From Girardinichthys multiradiatus (lineage: Eukaryota > Chordata > Actinopteri > Cyprinodontiformes > Goodeidae): DNA of 64,000 nt. This document shows, piece by piece, positions 46,420-58,639 of the stretch. The stretch lies in NCBI RefSeq assembly GCF_021462225.1, contig NC_061812.1, positions 46,357,363-46,421,362 of the forward strand, in the 5' to 3' direction. The notes beneath the pieces were generated by a model, which was given only the letters and a program-made list of their open reading frames with translations, was not told the origin of the DNA and searched no databases. Position numbers and translations under genes: made by a program. Numbering within the stretch: the stretch's first letter is position 1; each line of letters opens with the position of its first letter.

Positions 46420-47986
46420 CACTGCTTAAAAAAAAAAGGAAAGACTCAAATAACACATCCTAGATCTGAATGAATGAAATATTCTCATTGAATACTTTGT
46501 TCTGTACAAAGTTGAATGTGCTGACAACAAAATCACACAAAAATCATTAATGGAAATCAAATTTATTAACCAATGGAGGCCTGAATTTGGAGTCGGACCC
46601 AAAATTAAAGTGGAAAAACACACTACAGGCTGATCCAACTTTGATGTAATGTCCTTAAAACAAGTCAAAATGAGGCTGAGTATTGTGTGTGGCCTCCACG
46701 TGCCTGTATGACCTCCCTACAACGCCTGGGCATGCTCCTGATGAGACGGCGGATGGTCTCCTGAGGGATCTCCTCCCAGACCTGGACTAAAGCATCTGCC
46801 AACTCCTGGACAGTCTGTGGTGCAACGTGACGTTGGTGGATGGTGCGAGACATCATGTCCCAGATGTGCCCAATAGGATTCAGGTCTGGGGAATGGGCGG
46901 GCCAGTCCATAGCTTCAATATCTTCATCTTGTAGGAACTGCTGACACACTCCAGCCACATGAGGTCCAGCAATGTCCTGCATTAGGAGGAACCCAGGGCC
47001 AACCGCACCAGCATATGGTCTCACAAGGGGTCTGAGGATCTCATCTCGGTACCTAATGGCAGTCAGGCTACCTCTGGCGAGCACATGGAGGGCCATGAGG
47101 TCCTCCAAAGAAATGCCACCCCACAACATTACTGACCCACTCCCAAACCGGTCATACTGAAGGATGTTACAGGCAGCAGATCGCTCTGCACAGTGTCTCC
47201 AGACTCTGTCACGTCTGTCACATGTGCTCAGTGTAAACCTGCTTTCATCTGTGAAGAGCACAGGCACCAGTGGCGAATTTGCCAATCCTGGTGTTCTCTG
47301 GCAAATGCCAAGCGTCCTGCACAGTGTTGGGCTGTGAGCACAACCCCCATTTGTGGACGTCGGGCCCTCATACCATCCTCATGGAGTCGGTTTCTGACCA
47401 TATGTGCAGACACATGCACATTTGTGGCCTGCTGGAGGTCATTTTGCAGGGCTCTGGCAGTGCTCCTCCTGTTCTTCTTTGCACAAAGGCGGTCCTGCTG
47501 CTGGTTTGTTGCCCTCCTACGGCCTCCTCCACGTCTCCTGTACTGGCCTGTCTCGTGGTTGCGCCTCCAGGCTTTGGACACTACGCCGAGAGACACAGCA
47601 AACCTCCTTGCCACAGCTCACATTGATGTGCCATCCTGGATGAGCTGCACTACCTGAGCCACATGTGTGGGTTGTAGAGTCCGTCTCATGCTACCACGGG
47701 TGTGAAAGCACCACCAACATTCAAAAGTGACCAAATTATCAGCCAGAAAGCATAGGTACTGAGAAGTGTTCTGTGGTCCCCACTTGCAGAACCACTCCTG
47801 TATTGAGTGTTTCTTGCTAATCGCCAAAGATTTCCCCCTGTTGTCTATTCCATTTGCACAACAGCATGTGAAATTGATTGTCAATCAGCGTTGCTTCCTA
47901 AGTGGACAGTTTGATTCCACAGAAGTTTGATTTACTTGGAGTCATATTGTGTTGTTTAAGTGTTCCCTTTATTTTTTTGAGCAGTG
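46420..47986 (-). mobile_element. Tc1 family C element
   Basis: Ends CACTGCTTAAAAAAA and, reversed from the right, CACTGCTCAAAAAAATAAAG; TA at 46418-46419 and 47987-47988. It starts only six bases (TATATA) after the end of the family B element, so both used the same TA-rich spot. Confidence 0.9.
46665..47689 (-). pseudogene. Tc1 family C transposase, damaged
   Basis: Start [20 protein letters not shown] at 47689; frame change near 47618, then [17 protein letters not shown] with an arginine-rich hinge, another change near 47260, then FTDESRF (first Asp), MQDIAGPHVA (second Asp) and DLNPIGHIWD, in which the catalytic Glu is replaced by Gly. Ends PRRCREVIQARGGHTQY. Inactive. Confidence 0.9.
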
Positions 47987-48004
47987 TATATTATTTAAAG
48001 TAGA

Positions 48005-48440
48005 ACAAAATCTCCGGTTAAAGAATAACTCCATCGCAGACAGATTTTTTAAAATGCACCCAAAGTGGGCAGTGCCAAGTGTGGGGATAAGCGGAGGGGG
48101 TTAAGCAAGGGTGTGATCAGGAAAACGAGGGAAAGTGGATGCACCCCCTCATCATCAGAGGTTACGAGAGGCTTTATAGAGCCCAGTGAACCTGAACTTT
48201 ATCGGCTCAAGTTGCTGGCTCAAGGCACTGATTCAGCGATCTCCGAAGCTGGCACTGCCGCAGCAATGGGGGAACAATTCCAGCTCCTGACTCGCTACAG
48301 GGGCCTGTCCGAGTGAGATGGTTTTACCCAAACATGGGGGCTGTGATGTAAGCATGTACGAAGCTGAACCTTTTGAACCAATAGGAAATTTCAACAGCAG
48401 TAATGGCCGTTCAACCCAAAGAGGGCAGCACTAAGATGGT
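48005..48440. other. GC-richer unclassified segment
   Basis: An island distinct from the surrounding intron, with TGTGGGGATAAGCGGAGGGG and an open 83-codon frame at 48065-48316. No family motif was recognised. It may be a small repeat or old retrocopy fragment. Confidence 0.3.
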
Positions 48441-48655
48441 TTTAGGACAAATATTGCAGAATTAAACAAGTTTACATGAAATTATGAACAATAGCACAGG
48501 AACAAAGATAGCACCCTTAAAGCCCGATTTACACAGCTTATCTGCAAAAAATATCTGCCTACATCTATAGGTAGTTTTAACACCTTTGAGCTTTTAACAT
48601 TTTTTACCTCCAAGCGTTCTATTAAACAATAGTTATACCTCCAGGCATTCTGTTC

Positions 48656-50922
48656 TCACTTCTCCTTGAACCACCACCTCAACATGGTGCAGGGGTTTGA
48701 GTGCTCGAATGATCCCGGAGACTATGTTGTCCGGGGTAAGGTCTCCCATGGCAAACAGGCTGTCCCTGTTTGCCATTGGGTGATGGGTCCGACAAAGAAC
48801 AGTTCTGAAGCCTTCATAAGGACCAGCAAAATGAGGCACGTAAAGTCATGGCAGAACTGAGGCTCGACCCTGGAGCCAGGCCTGGGGTCAGGGCTTGTTG
48901 GTAAGCGCCTGCTGGCTGGGTTACTCCTCGTGGGAACCAGGCCATTCCCTGGTGGGTCCACCACCTGTAGGGGAAACCATGAGGAACTGGTGCAAAGAAA
49001 ATTACCCCAGCTTTCGTGGTGTCCCTGGCAGGGTTGCTGCATGGTGTCCTTCTCTGGGACTCCATCATTCTGCAAGGGACTTACATTGGAAATTACAACA
49101 ATACCTAGAAAGGTGTGACTGGGAGGAAAGACCTCCCCATTCTTAACCCCAGTTTTGTTATTTGACTTCTGTGCCAGTTACAGATTGTCCAAAACGAACG
49201 CCATGTTCAAGCATAATGGTGTTCATAAGTGCACTTAGCACCAGGACACCATAGGCTGGAGGTCAATGATCGAGTTTGCAGCCATGTCTTCAGACCTTCG
49301 GCACCATTTGTGGACACTCCAGTGAAGAGAGGGGCTGAGGTGTCCACCAATCACCACCTGGTAGTGAATTGGATCCGCTGGAAGAGGGGAAAGAAAGACA
49401 GACTTGGCAGGCCCAAGCCTAAAGTTAGGGACTGGGGTCCAGCAGATGTTCTGAGGCTATGGAGAAGGTTGGCCTCAAAGCAATTCTGGCAAACCGTCCA
49501 GCATCTCAGGAAAGGCAAACCATGCTTTGTCAACACTGTTTACAGTATGGGTGGAGAGCTGCTGACCTCAATGGGGGACATTATTGGGCAGTGAAAGGAG
49601 TACTTCAAGGATCTCCTCAATCCTGCCATCACACCTTCCCTGGTGAAATTAGAGACTGAGGACTTGAAGTTGGTCTATTTGTTCATCACTCAGGCCGAAG
49701 TCACCGAGGTGGTCAAAAAGCGCCACAATGGCAAGGCTTCAGAGGTAGATGAGTTGAGCCCTGAGTACCTCAGGTCTCTGGATGTTGTGGGGCTGTTGTA
49801 GCTGACACACCTCTCAAAATCGCATGGTGGTTGGGGACAGTTCCTCTGGACTGGCAGACCAGAGGGTGTGTTGCAACTATAGGGGGATCACACTCCTCAG
49901 CCTTCCTAGGAAGGCCTATGCCTTGGTGTTGGAGAGGAGAGTCTGACTGATAGTTGAACCTCGGCTTCAGGAGGAGCAGTGTAGTTTTTTGCTCAAGGGT
50001 TCATGGGTGTGTGCCCAACTGGTACACATGTTTTTTGTGGACCTGGAGAAGACATTTGATCGTGTCTCCGGAGGTGCCCTGTGGGGAGTGCTCCAGGAGT
50101 ACGGAGTAAGGGGCTCTTTATTAGGGGCCATTTGGTCTCTGGAGCGGGAGGTTGGTTCACATGGCCAGTTTTAAGTTGGACCTGTTTCAGGTGTATGACA
50201 GACTCTGTCAGGGCGGCGCTTTCACTGGTCCAGATCATAACTTTCAAGGACGGGATTTCTAGGCTTAGCAAAGGGCTTGAGGGGTTCCTGTTGGGGTACT
50301 AGTGGTTTTCGTCTCTCCTTTTTGCAGATGACGTGGTTCTGCTGGCTCCCTCTAGCCAAGACCTACAGCATGTACTGAGGCAGTTCGCACCTGAGTGCAA
50401 AGCAACAGGGTTGAGGAACAGCTCCTACAAGTCTGAGGCCATGGTTCACGATCAGAAAAGGGTGGCTAGCCCTCTTCAGGTTGTTGACGAGTGTCTGCCT
50501 CAAGTGGAGGAGTTCAAGTATCTCCTTGTCTTGTTCATGAGTTAAGGGGAGTATGTAGTGGGAGATTGACAGGGATCTTCATGGCCGCCAGAGTATTGCA
50601 GACACTGCACCGGTCAGTTGTGGTGAAGAGAGAGCTGAGCAAAAAGGCAAAGCTCTGGATCGGGTATCTCTTCCGGATGCCCCCTGGACGTCATCCTTGG
50701 GAGGTATTCCAGATACGTCCCACAAGGAGGAGGCCTGGGACACACTGGAGGGACGTCTCTTGGCTGGTCTGGATATGCCTTGGGCTTCAAACAGAGGAGA
50801 TGAAAGAGGTGTCCAAGATTTGGGTAGAGGAAACCTAGAGTGTCTCTGCTGAAACTGCTGAAACTGCTGCCCCCACGACTCGGTTCCGGATAAGCAGAAG
50901 ATGATGACAATGAACAACAATG
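48656..50922 (+). mobile_element. Rex3 LINE copy 5, heavily decayed
   Basis: Flanked by TTCTGTTC at 48648-48655 and 50923-50930. Begins with the Rex3 5' UTR (CTTGAACCACCACCTCAAC) and ends GCAGAAGATGATGACAATGA, the tail. Fragments of endonuclease (49229-49440), RT (49700-50540, with FADDVVLLAPSSQDL near 50325-50370) and C-terminus (50640-50840, FRMPPGRHPWEVFQ) are present with many stops, shifts and deletions. The oldest-looking Rex3 here. Confidence 0.88.
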
Positions 50923-50930
50923 TTCTGTTC

Positions 50931-51443
50931 CTTATGCTTTATTATATTTGCCTCCTGGCCCTAAATGTGTTAAATGTGGATGAGGTGCCCACAGAGGTGG
51001 ATGGTTTTTTTTGTTTGTACAAAATATCAATAATGACAGTATTTTCACTTGCAGGGAACAAAGAACACTTAATGAAATGAAATGACTATTGTCATTAGCT
51101 TGGGAAGTGATTGGTAAATCTGAAATTTTTATAACACATATGATTATTATTATATATAATGTCCTACTCAGACATTTCAACTTCTGAGTAGGAAATATCA
51201 ACTGGATTGCTCCCCCCCAAGTCGGAATTACGATTCATAGACAGAGCAATAGGACCATAACCAACTTTTGCATTCAAGATGGCTGCTACTCACATTGACA
51301 GCGTAAAACTTATTGTGACTGTTTTTAGCAGTTGTGTATTTTTATGTAACATGTAGTCATTCATACACATACTACTTTTCAGTGTTTATAAGACGTGATG
51401 TTTCAACTGTGTTTGTGTTCATGAAATACCACGTGGAACAGTG
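50931..51443. other. cadps intron, nothing recognised
   Basis: Non-coding sequence between Rex3 copy 5 and the repetitive array; no element recognised. Confidence 0.4.
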
Positions 51444-54400
51444 TTTATTAGGCCCGAGCAGCGAAGCAGCGCTGCGAAGGCCTATTGTACTTCGAATGTT
51501 TATTAGGCCCGAGCAGGAAAACTGCAAAGGCCTGTTGTTATTGTAGAAATTCTTATTAGGCCCGAGCAGGAAAACTGCAAGGGCCTATTGTAATCGCTCG
51601 AATTCTTATTCTTTTTTCCGGAGACTTTTGGCGGGGCAATATGGGGACTTTGCCATGCCCTAAAACTCACCAAATTTTACCCAAAATTGTCCCCCGAGTG
51701 AAATTTTCGTTCTTTAATGTCGTCGTCAGTGGGCGTGGCCAAACCACTTAGCCACGCCCCAAAACGTGAGATAGGCCGAACTGTAAGGCGTAGAGATGTG
51801 AAATTTGGCACAATGCTAGAGCACCTCAAAACAAGAAAAAAAGTCTCTTGGGGGTATGCCCTAAAATGCACAGGAAGTCGGCCATTTTGGGTCAAAGGCC
51901 GATTTTTGCCCGTTTTTCACTTTTACTCACCTCGAACTTTAACGAACTCCTCCTAGGGATTTTAAGCTATCGGGTTCATATTTGGTCTACATGCAGTTAA
52001 GGGATGGGGGATTAAAAGTTATCAAAATCGTGAGTTTTTGCCCATGTTTAGGGGGCGGGGCTGGGGCACGAACTTGGCGTTCGCGCCGAAAGTGAAAAAT
52101 TGCAATAACTTTCCCAAAAAAATTCCAAATCACACCAAAGTTGGCAGCAAGGAGGACCTTCGGGTTCCCGACAATCCTATGGTGTCATATGCTGACATCA
52201 TCAAAGCCACGCTCCCTCAGAACAGGAAGTCACTTTTTTCACTTGGAAAGTTGCCTCTCTGACCCTCTTGACCCAATCAACTTGAAAGTGTGTCAGAAGA
52301 CAGATAACTAGTGGGTCTAACTTCGTTTGAGGCACAGTGTCTTTTCATAAAAGGGCGTGGCCGTGGCGGCGCCGCGAATTCAGACGTCACGCCATGGCCA
52401 TACGTTTGCCTCTAATTTCCACATAGATCATCTGATCTGCATCACATTCAATGTGATTGATCCTTGTCCAGTCCCCCACAAAGATCTGATGACATATTCG
52501 GTGGGCGTGGCCTAATTCGTCCACAGCGCCCCCTAGAATATTTCAAAAAATCAGCTCCAAGCCAAGCTTTGACCGAGGATTGTGAAATTAGGTACACATA
52601 TGTCACTTCTTAGGACCTACAAAAAACTCTATTGGAGCATTGGTCCAAACCCCACAGGAAGTCATTTTGGACATTTTGGATTGAAGTTGCCATTTTGACC
52701 CAGTTTTGACCGTTTCTACCACGCATATCTGAGCGAACTCCTCCTACAGCTTTTGACTTACAGACATCAAAATCACTCAGTATACTCTTAAGGGATTGGG
52801 GATTAAAAGTTATCAAAAGCTTTTTGATACATGAAAGCGTGTGGGCGTGGCCACGCCTCAAAATATGACTTCTCGCCATAAAAGACTAAATTGACATTTA
52901 CAAGGAGAGTCACAGACACATGAAACCTTCTGGGATTGATCTGCCTCTATGCCTGAACAATATTCACTGATCAGATGCTGACATCATTGATGCCCCGCCC
53001 CCTCAGAACAGGAAGTATCACGTTTTCCTTTACAGACTCAATGTTTGATGTTCTTCACCTAATCAATGTGAAACTGTCCCAAGTAACAGATAACATCATG
53101 GTCTTAGACAGTCCTTACTGCTTTAGCTGGAGAGTGAGAATATGATGGCGTGGCGTATTATGATGTCACGCCACGGCCATACGTTTGCCTCTAAATTAGG
53201 CATGCATGGTCTGATTCACTCCAAACTGAATATTCTTGATCTTTGTCAGCCCCCAAACAGCTCTATTGGATTACATTTAAATTTGGATCAATAGCGCCCC
53301 CTAGGACACTTCAAGGGCTATATCTCCCTCATTTATCATCGGATCCACTTGAAATGTAGTATACATGATCATGAGTTAATGATGGACATTTTGAAACTGT
53401 CAATTGATGATGTTCTTTTAGCCCCGCCCACAAACAAACAAGCGACTGCAGCGTCCTTCTGGAAGGTCCGATTTACTCGAAATTTTGAACGCTTTTTGCC
53501 AGACCGAAACTCTGCATGACCGAAGATCATATGACATGTTGCTCACAGTACCACTTAGTGACGACGTGTTGAAGTGAAGCGGTGTCATCGTCGGTGGCGT
53601 CTATGAGGCGATACCAGGCTCCTGCGGTCGCTCAACAGCCCGAGTTGCGCTGAGGGGTGCGAGGGCCTTCAAAGCTGCTTGCAGGTTTCTAGTTATTATT
53701 ATTCTTCCCCAAAATGAATTGCCTATTTGGCGGCTTTAACATGTAGGAAAACGCGCAAAATTTGGCGGGGCTATCAGTCGTGCGTGAAATTTACGTATTT
53801 TAAGGGTTTCACAAAAGTTGCAATAACATTGGCTCAACAGCGCCCCCCTGAAATTTTCAAAAAACCCTCTGCATTGACCTTAGTTTATCGTACAGTTATG
53901 AAATTTGGAACACTTGTAGAACTCCCCAAGACTTAGCTAAAACTCTCTTGCACCCATGTCTTACAATAAAGAGGAAGTCGGCCATCTTGGATTCAAGTTT
54001 CGATTTTGACCCCATTTTTGCTGTTTACAGCCTTCGTATTTGATCAAACTCCTCCTACAGATTTTGATCGATCGGCTTGAAATTTTGTCAGTTTGCTCAG
54101 AAGGGATGCGGGATCTAAAGTTATCAAAATTGTGAGTTTTTGAGCATGCTGAGGGGGCGAAGCCAGGCCTCAAAGTTTGACGACTCGCCAAAAAAATTTT
54201 AATTGTTATAGCTCTTACTAGGAAAGTCGCAGACACACAAAACATTCTGGTATTGATTCACATCTGGCCCTGAACAATATTCAATGGTCACATCCTGCCA
54301 TCATCTAAGCCCCACCCCCTGAGAACAGGAAGTGTCATGTTTTACTGTGAAAGGTCCACATTTAACCCCCGTCACCCTATCAACACGAAACTGTCCCCAG

Positions 54401-55330
54401 TCACAGATAACAAGATGGTCTATGTTGGTTTGGAACACAGAGACTTTAGGCGGGAGGGTGTGGCCATGGCGGCGTGGCGATGACAGATGTCACGCCATGG
54501 CCTTACGTTTGCCTCTCATTTCCACATTTCTTAGCCGATAGCCACCAAACTCAATATGATTGATACTGGTCCAGCCCCCTAAAGATTTCCAGTGAAAAAA
54601 TTGGTGGGCGTGGCCTAATTGCTCCACAGCGCCCTCTAGGAGCACTAAAACAACCAGCCCCAAGCCATGCTGTGTCCGAGGTGTATGAAATTCAGTACAC
54701 TTATTTAACTTCTCAGGACCTACAAAAATGTCTCCTGGACCCATTGTCCAAACCTCACAGGAAGTCGGCCATCTTGGATCAAAGCCGCCATTTTGTCTCA
54801 TTTACACGCATTGAATCAGAACGAACTCCTCCTACAGCTTTTTACTTACAGAAATCGAAATCAATCAGTATGGTCTTAAGGCACTGGGGATCAAAAGTTT
54901 TCAAAACCTTTTTGCTACATTAAAGTATGTGGGCGTGGCTAAGCCTCAAAATCTGACTTCTCGCCATGAAACACAAAACTCTTATAGTTTCTACAAAGAA
55001 AGTCAGAGACATGAAACCTTCTGGGATTGATCTACCTCTGGCCCTGAACAAGATTCACTGATCAGATGCTGATATCATCGAAGCCCCGCCCCCTCGGAAC
55101 AGGAAGTGTCATGTTTCACTTAGTGTGGGCCATATTTGATCTCCTTCAACTAATCAACATGAAACTGTCTCCAATGACAGATAACACGATGGTCTAACTT
55201 CATCTCCAGTACTGACAGGTTTGGCTGGAGGGTGTGGCGGTGGCGGCGTGGCGAAATCTGATGTGATGCCATGGCGAAACGTTTGCCTCTAAATTACACA
55301 TGCAGGGTCCGATTTACTCCAAACTCAATA

Positions 55331-56940
55331 CTGGTCCTTCTCAAAATATTAGCATATTGTGATAAAGTTCATTATTTTCCATAATGTCATGATGAAAATT
55401 TAACATTCATATATTTTAGATTCATTGCACACTAACTGAAATATTTCAGGTCTTTTATTGTCTTAATACGGATGATTTTGGCATACAGCTCATGAAAACC
55501 CAAAATTCCTATCTCACAAAATTAGCATATTTCATCCGACCAATAAAAAAAAAGTGTTTTTAATACAAAAAACGTCAACCTTCAAATAATCATGTACAGT
55601 TATGCACTCAATACTTGGTCGGGAATCCTTTTGCGGAAATGACTGCTTCAATGCGGCGTGGCATGGAGGCAATCAGCCTGTGGCACTGCTGAGGTCTTAT
55701 GGAGGCCCAGGATGCTTCGATAGCGGCCTTTAGCTCATCCAGAGTGTTGGGTCTTGAGTCTCTCAACGTTCTCTTCACAATATCCCACAGATTCTCTATG
55801 GGGTTCAGGTCAGGAGAGTTGGCAGGCCAATTGAGCACAGTGATACCATGGTCAGTAAACCATTTACCAGTGGTTTTGGCACTGTGAGCAGGTGCCAGGT
55901 CATGCTGAAAAATGAAATCTTCATCTCCATAAAGCTTTTCAGCAGATGGAAGCATGAAGTGCTCCAAAATCTCCTGATAGCTAGCTGCATTGACCCTGCC
56001 CTTGATAAAACACAGTGGACCAACACCAGCAGCTGACACGGCACCCCAGACCATCACTGACTGTGGGTACTTGACACTGGACTTCTGGCATTTTGGCATT
56101 TCCTTCTCCCCAGTCTTCCACCAGACTCTGGCACCTTGATTTCCGAATGACATGCAGAATTTGCTTTCATCCGAAAAAAGTACTTTGGACCACTGAGCAA
56201 CAGTCCAGTGCTGCTTCTCTGTAGCCCAGGTCAGGCGCTTCTGCCGCTGTTTCTGGTTCAAAAGTGGCTTGACCTGGGGAATGCAGCACCTGTAGCCCAT
56301 TTCCTGCACACGCCTGTGCACGGTGGCTCTTGATGTTTCTACTCCAGACTCAGTCCACTGCTTCCGCAGGTCCCCCAAGGTCTGGAATCAGACCTTCTCC
56401 ACAATCTTCCTCAGGGTCCGGTCACCTCTTCTCGTTGTGCAACGTTTTCTGCCACAGTTTTTCCTTCCCACAGACTTCCCACTGAGGTGCCTTGATACAG
56501 CACTCTGGGAACAGCCTATTCGTTCAGAAATTTCTTTCTGTGTCTTACCCTCTTGCTTAAGGATGTCAATAGTGGCCTTCTGGACAGCAGTCAGGTCGGC
56601 AGTCTTACCCATGATTGGGGTTTTGAGTGATGAACCAGGCCGGGAGTTTTAAAGGCCTCAGGAATCTTTTGCAGGTGTTTAGAGTTAACTCGTTGATTCA
56701 GATGATTAGGTTCATAGCTCGTTTAGAGACCCTTTTAATGATATGCTAATTTTGTGAGATAGGAATTTTGGGTTTTCATGAGCTGTATGCCAAAATCATC
56801 CGTATTAAGACAATAAAAGACCTGAAATATTTCAGTTAGTGTGCAATGAATCTAAAATATATGAATGTTAAATTTTCATCATGACATTATGGAAAATAAT
56901 TAACTTTATCACAATATGCTAATATTTTGAGAAGGACCTG
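55331..56940 (-). mobile_element. Tc1 family A, copy 3
   Basis: 1610 bp, TA at 55329-55330 and 56941-56942, ~200-bp inverted repeats. The interrupted target (ACTCAATA / TATGGTTGATCC) can be checked against the uninterrupted equivalent near 53225 and 57195. Confidence 0.95.
55608..56612 (-). pseudogene. Tc1 transposase with one nonsense codon
   Basis: Same 334-codon layout as 44398-45402. A TGA at 56388-56390 (CGA in the intact copy, a CpG-type change), just after TLRKIVEKV, splits it into 74 and 256 codons in the same frame. All three catalytic residues (FSDESKF, QHDLAPAHS, NPIENLW) remain in the downstream part. Confidence 0.93.
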
Positions 56941-57409
56941 TATGGTTGATCCTTGTCAGCCCCTAAACAGCTCTATTAGATTACATATGAATTTGGCTCA
57001 ACGGCGCCCCCTACGACACTTCAAGTGCTATAGCTCCCTCATGCCTGATCGGATCCACTTCAAACTTCCTATACATCATCATGTATCAAAGCTGGACATG
57101 TTGACACAGTCAATACATTACATCACTCTAGCCCCGCCCACTAATAAACAAATGACTGTAGCTTCCATATGGAAGGTCCGATTCCCTCCAAACTGAATAT
57201 TCTTGATCTTTGTCAGCCCCCAAACAGCTCTATTGGATTACATTTAAATTTGGATCAATAGCGCCCCCTAGGACACTTCAAGGGCTATATCTCCCTCATA
57301 CATCATCGGATGCACTTGAAATGTAGTATACATGATCGTGAGTTAATGATGGACATTTTGAAACAGTCAATTGATGATGTTTTAGCCCCACCCACAAACA
57401 AACAAGCGA

Positions 57410-58621
57410 TGCCACCCTGGTGCATGATGGTACACAGCTGTCCTCACAGAAGCTGATGTAGGAAGTCACAGCCTCTGTATACTCGTCCAGACTGTTGGTA
57501 GTAGTCCTGAACACATCCCAGTCTGTACAGCCTAAACACGCCTGGAGATTCTCCACAGCCTCACTGCTCCACTTCCTTGTCGTCCTCACAACAGGTTTGC
57601 AGAGCTTTAGTTTCTGCCTGTATGCAGGAATCAGGTGGACCATGATGTGGTCGGATTGGCCCAGTGCAGCACGTGGGACGGCGTGATAAGCGTCTCTGAT
57701 GGTGGTGTAACAGTGATCCAGAATGTTGTCCTCTCTGGTCGGACATTTAATAAACTGTCTATATTTGGGGAGTTCGTGGGTGAGATTACCTTTGTTAAAG
57801 TCACCAACGACGATTACTAAGGAGTCCGGGTTGGTCCGCTCCACACTCAGTATCTGGTCGGCGAGCATGCGCTGTGCGACCTGCACGTTAGCTTGCGGCG
57901 CGATGTAAACACCGACCAGGATGAACGAAGCGAACTCATGGGGGGAATAGAAAGGCTTACAGTTTATGATGAAGGATTCCAGGTCTGGAGAACAGTGCTG
58001 CTGAATCACTGTCACGTCGTTGCACCAACCACTGTTGAGGTAAAAACAGATTCCTCCACCTTTCGCTTTGCCGGAGAGTTCCGTGTATCTGTCCGCTCTG
58101 TAGAGCTGGAATCCTGCCAGCTGCAGCGCAGAGTCCGGTATTAATCCACACAGCCACGTCTCCGTGAAGCACAAAACTGCCGATAAATAAAAGTCCCTGT
58201 TTTTCCCCAACAACAGTTGTAGTTCCTCAATTTTGTTGGGAAGTGAGCGCACGTTAGAGAGAAATATTCCAGGTAACGGTGTTCGTAGTCCACGCTGGCG
58301 AAGACGTACCAGCACCCCAGCCCGTTTCCCTCTCTTCCGGCGTTTCACCGCGTGAACAAAGGTAAGCGCACCTTTGACCAGAATGTCCAAAAATTCCAGA
58401 GCAGTAGGCAGAAAAGTGGGAAATAACTCCTCTGGTGTAGTAGCCCTGATGTTCATGAGTTCTTCTCTGGTGAGAGAGCTCCGGGTACCATCACAGAAGA
58501 CCGTTTTAAAGCAAAAAACAAAACAAAACAATGCGCACCAACACGCCGAGGCGACCATCTGCGGCGCCATCTTGGATTGTAAGAGGGCTATGGTAGAATA
58601 CAGAAAACTACTTTCAGTCAA
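57410..58621 (-). pseudogene. Rex1/L2-like LINE endonuclease half
   Basis: A minus-strand open frame (58621 to 57296, of which the part below 57410 is array sequence). The N-terminal region has a hydrophobic stretch and a basic KRRKRGKR segment. The AP endonuclease starts LSNVRSLPNKIEELQLL and continues CFTETWLC, GGGICFYLNSGW, GDFNKGN and [13 protein letters not shown], i.e. the conserved N, E, D and H blocks. It stops soon after, with the whole RT domain and 3' UTR missing; the junction with the array at 57410 is abrupt. Confidence 0.8.
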
Positions 58622-58639
58622 AAGTCACCAACCATGGCT

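Larger units (their letters stand above)
51444..57409. repeat. Higher-order repetitive array (2.1-kb period, 780-bp subunits)
   Basis: It opens with three ~55-bp heads (51444, 51499, 51551) reading TTATTAGGCCCGAGCAG and closing AAGGCCTATTG; the first can fold as a hairpin. Marker words then recur. ACTCCTCCTA is at 51946, 52737, 54049 and 54825; AACAGGAAGT near 52220, 53005, 54322 and 55098; ACGTTTGCCTCTAA near 52402, 53181, 54504 and 55281. Spacing is 776-791 within a pair and about 2100 between pairs. A third part with GCGCCCCCTAG follows each pair; in the second period it is itself doubled (56942-57195, 57196-57409). GGGCGTGGCC motifs are frequent. No coding frame. A Tc1 interrupts it at 55331-56940. 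Confidence 0.75.

Noticed and set aside
51444..51600. CRISPR-like evenly spaced heads
   Set aside because: Only three head units, no unique spacers, and clear eukaryotic context; they are part of the higher-order repeat.
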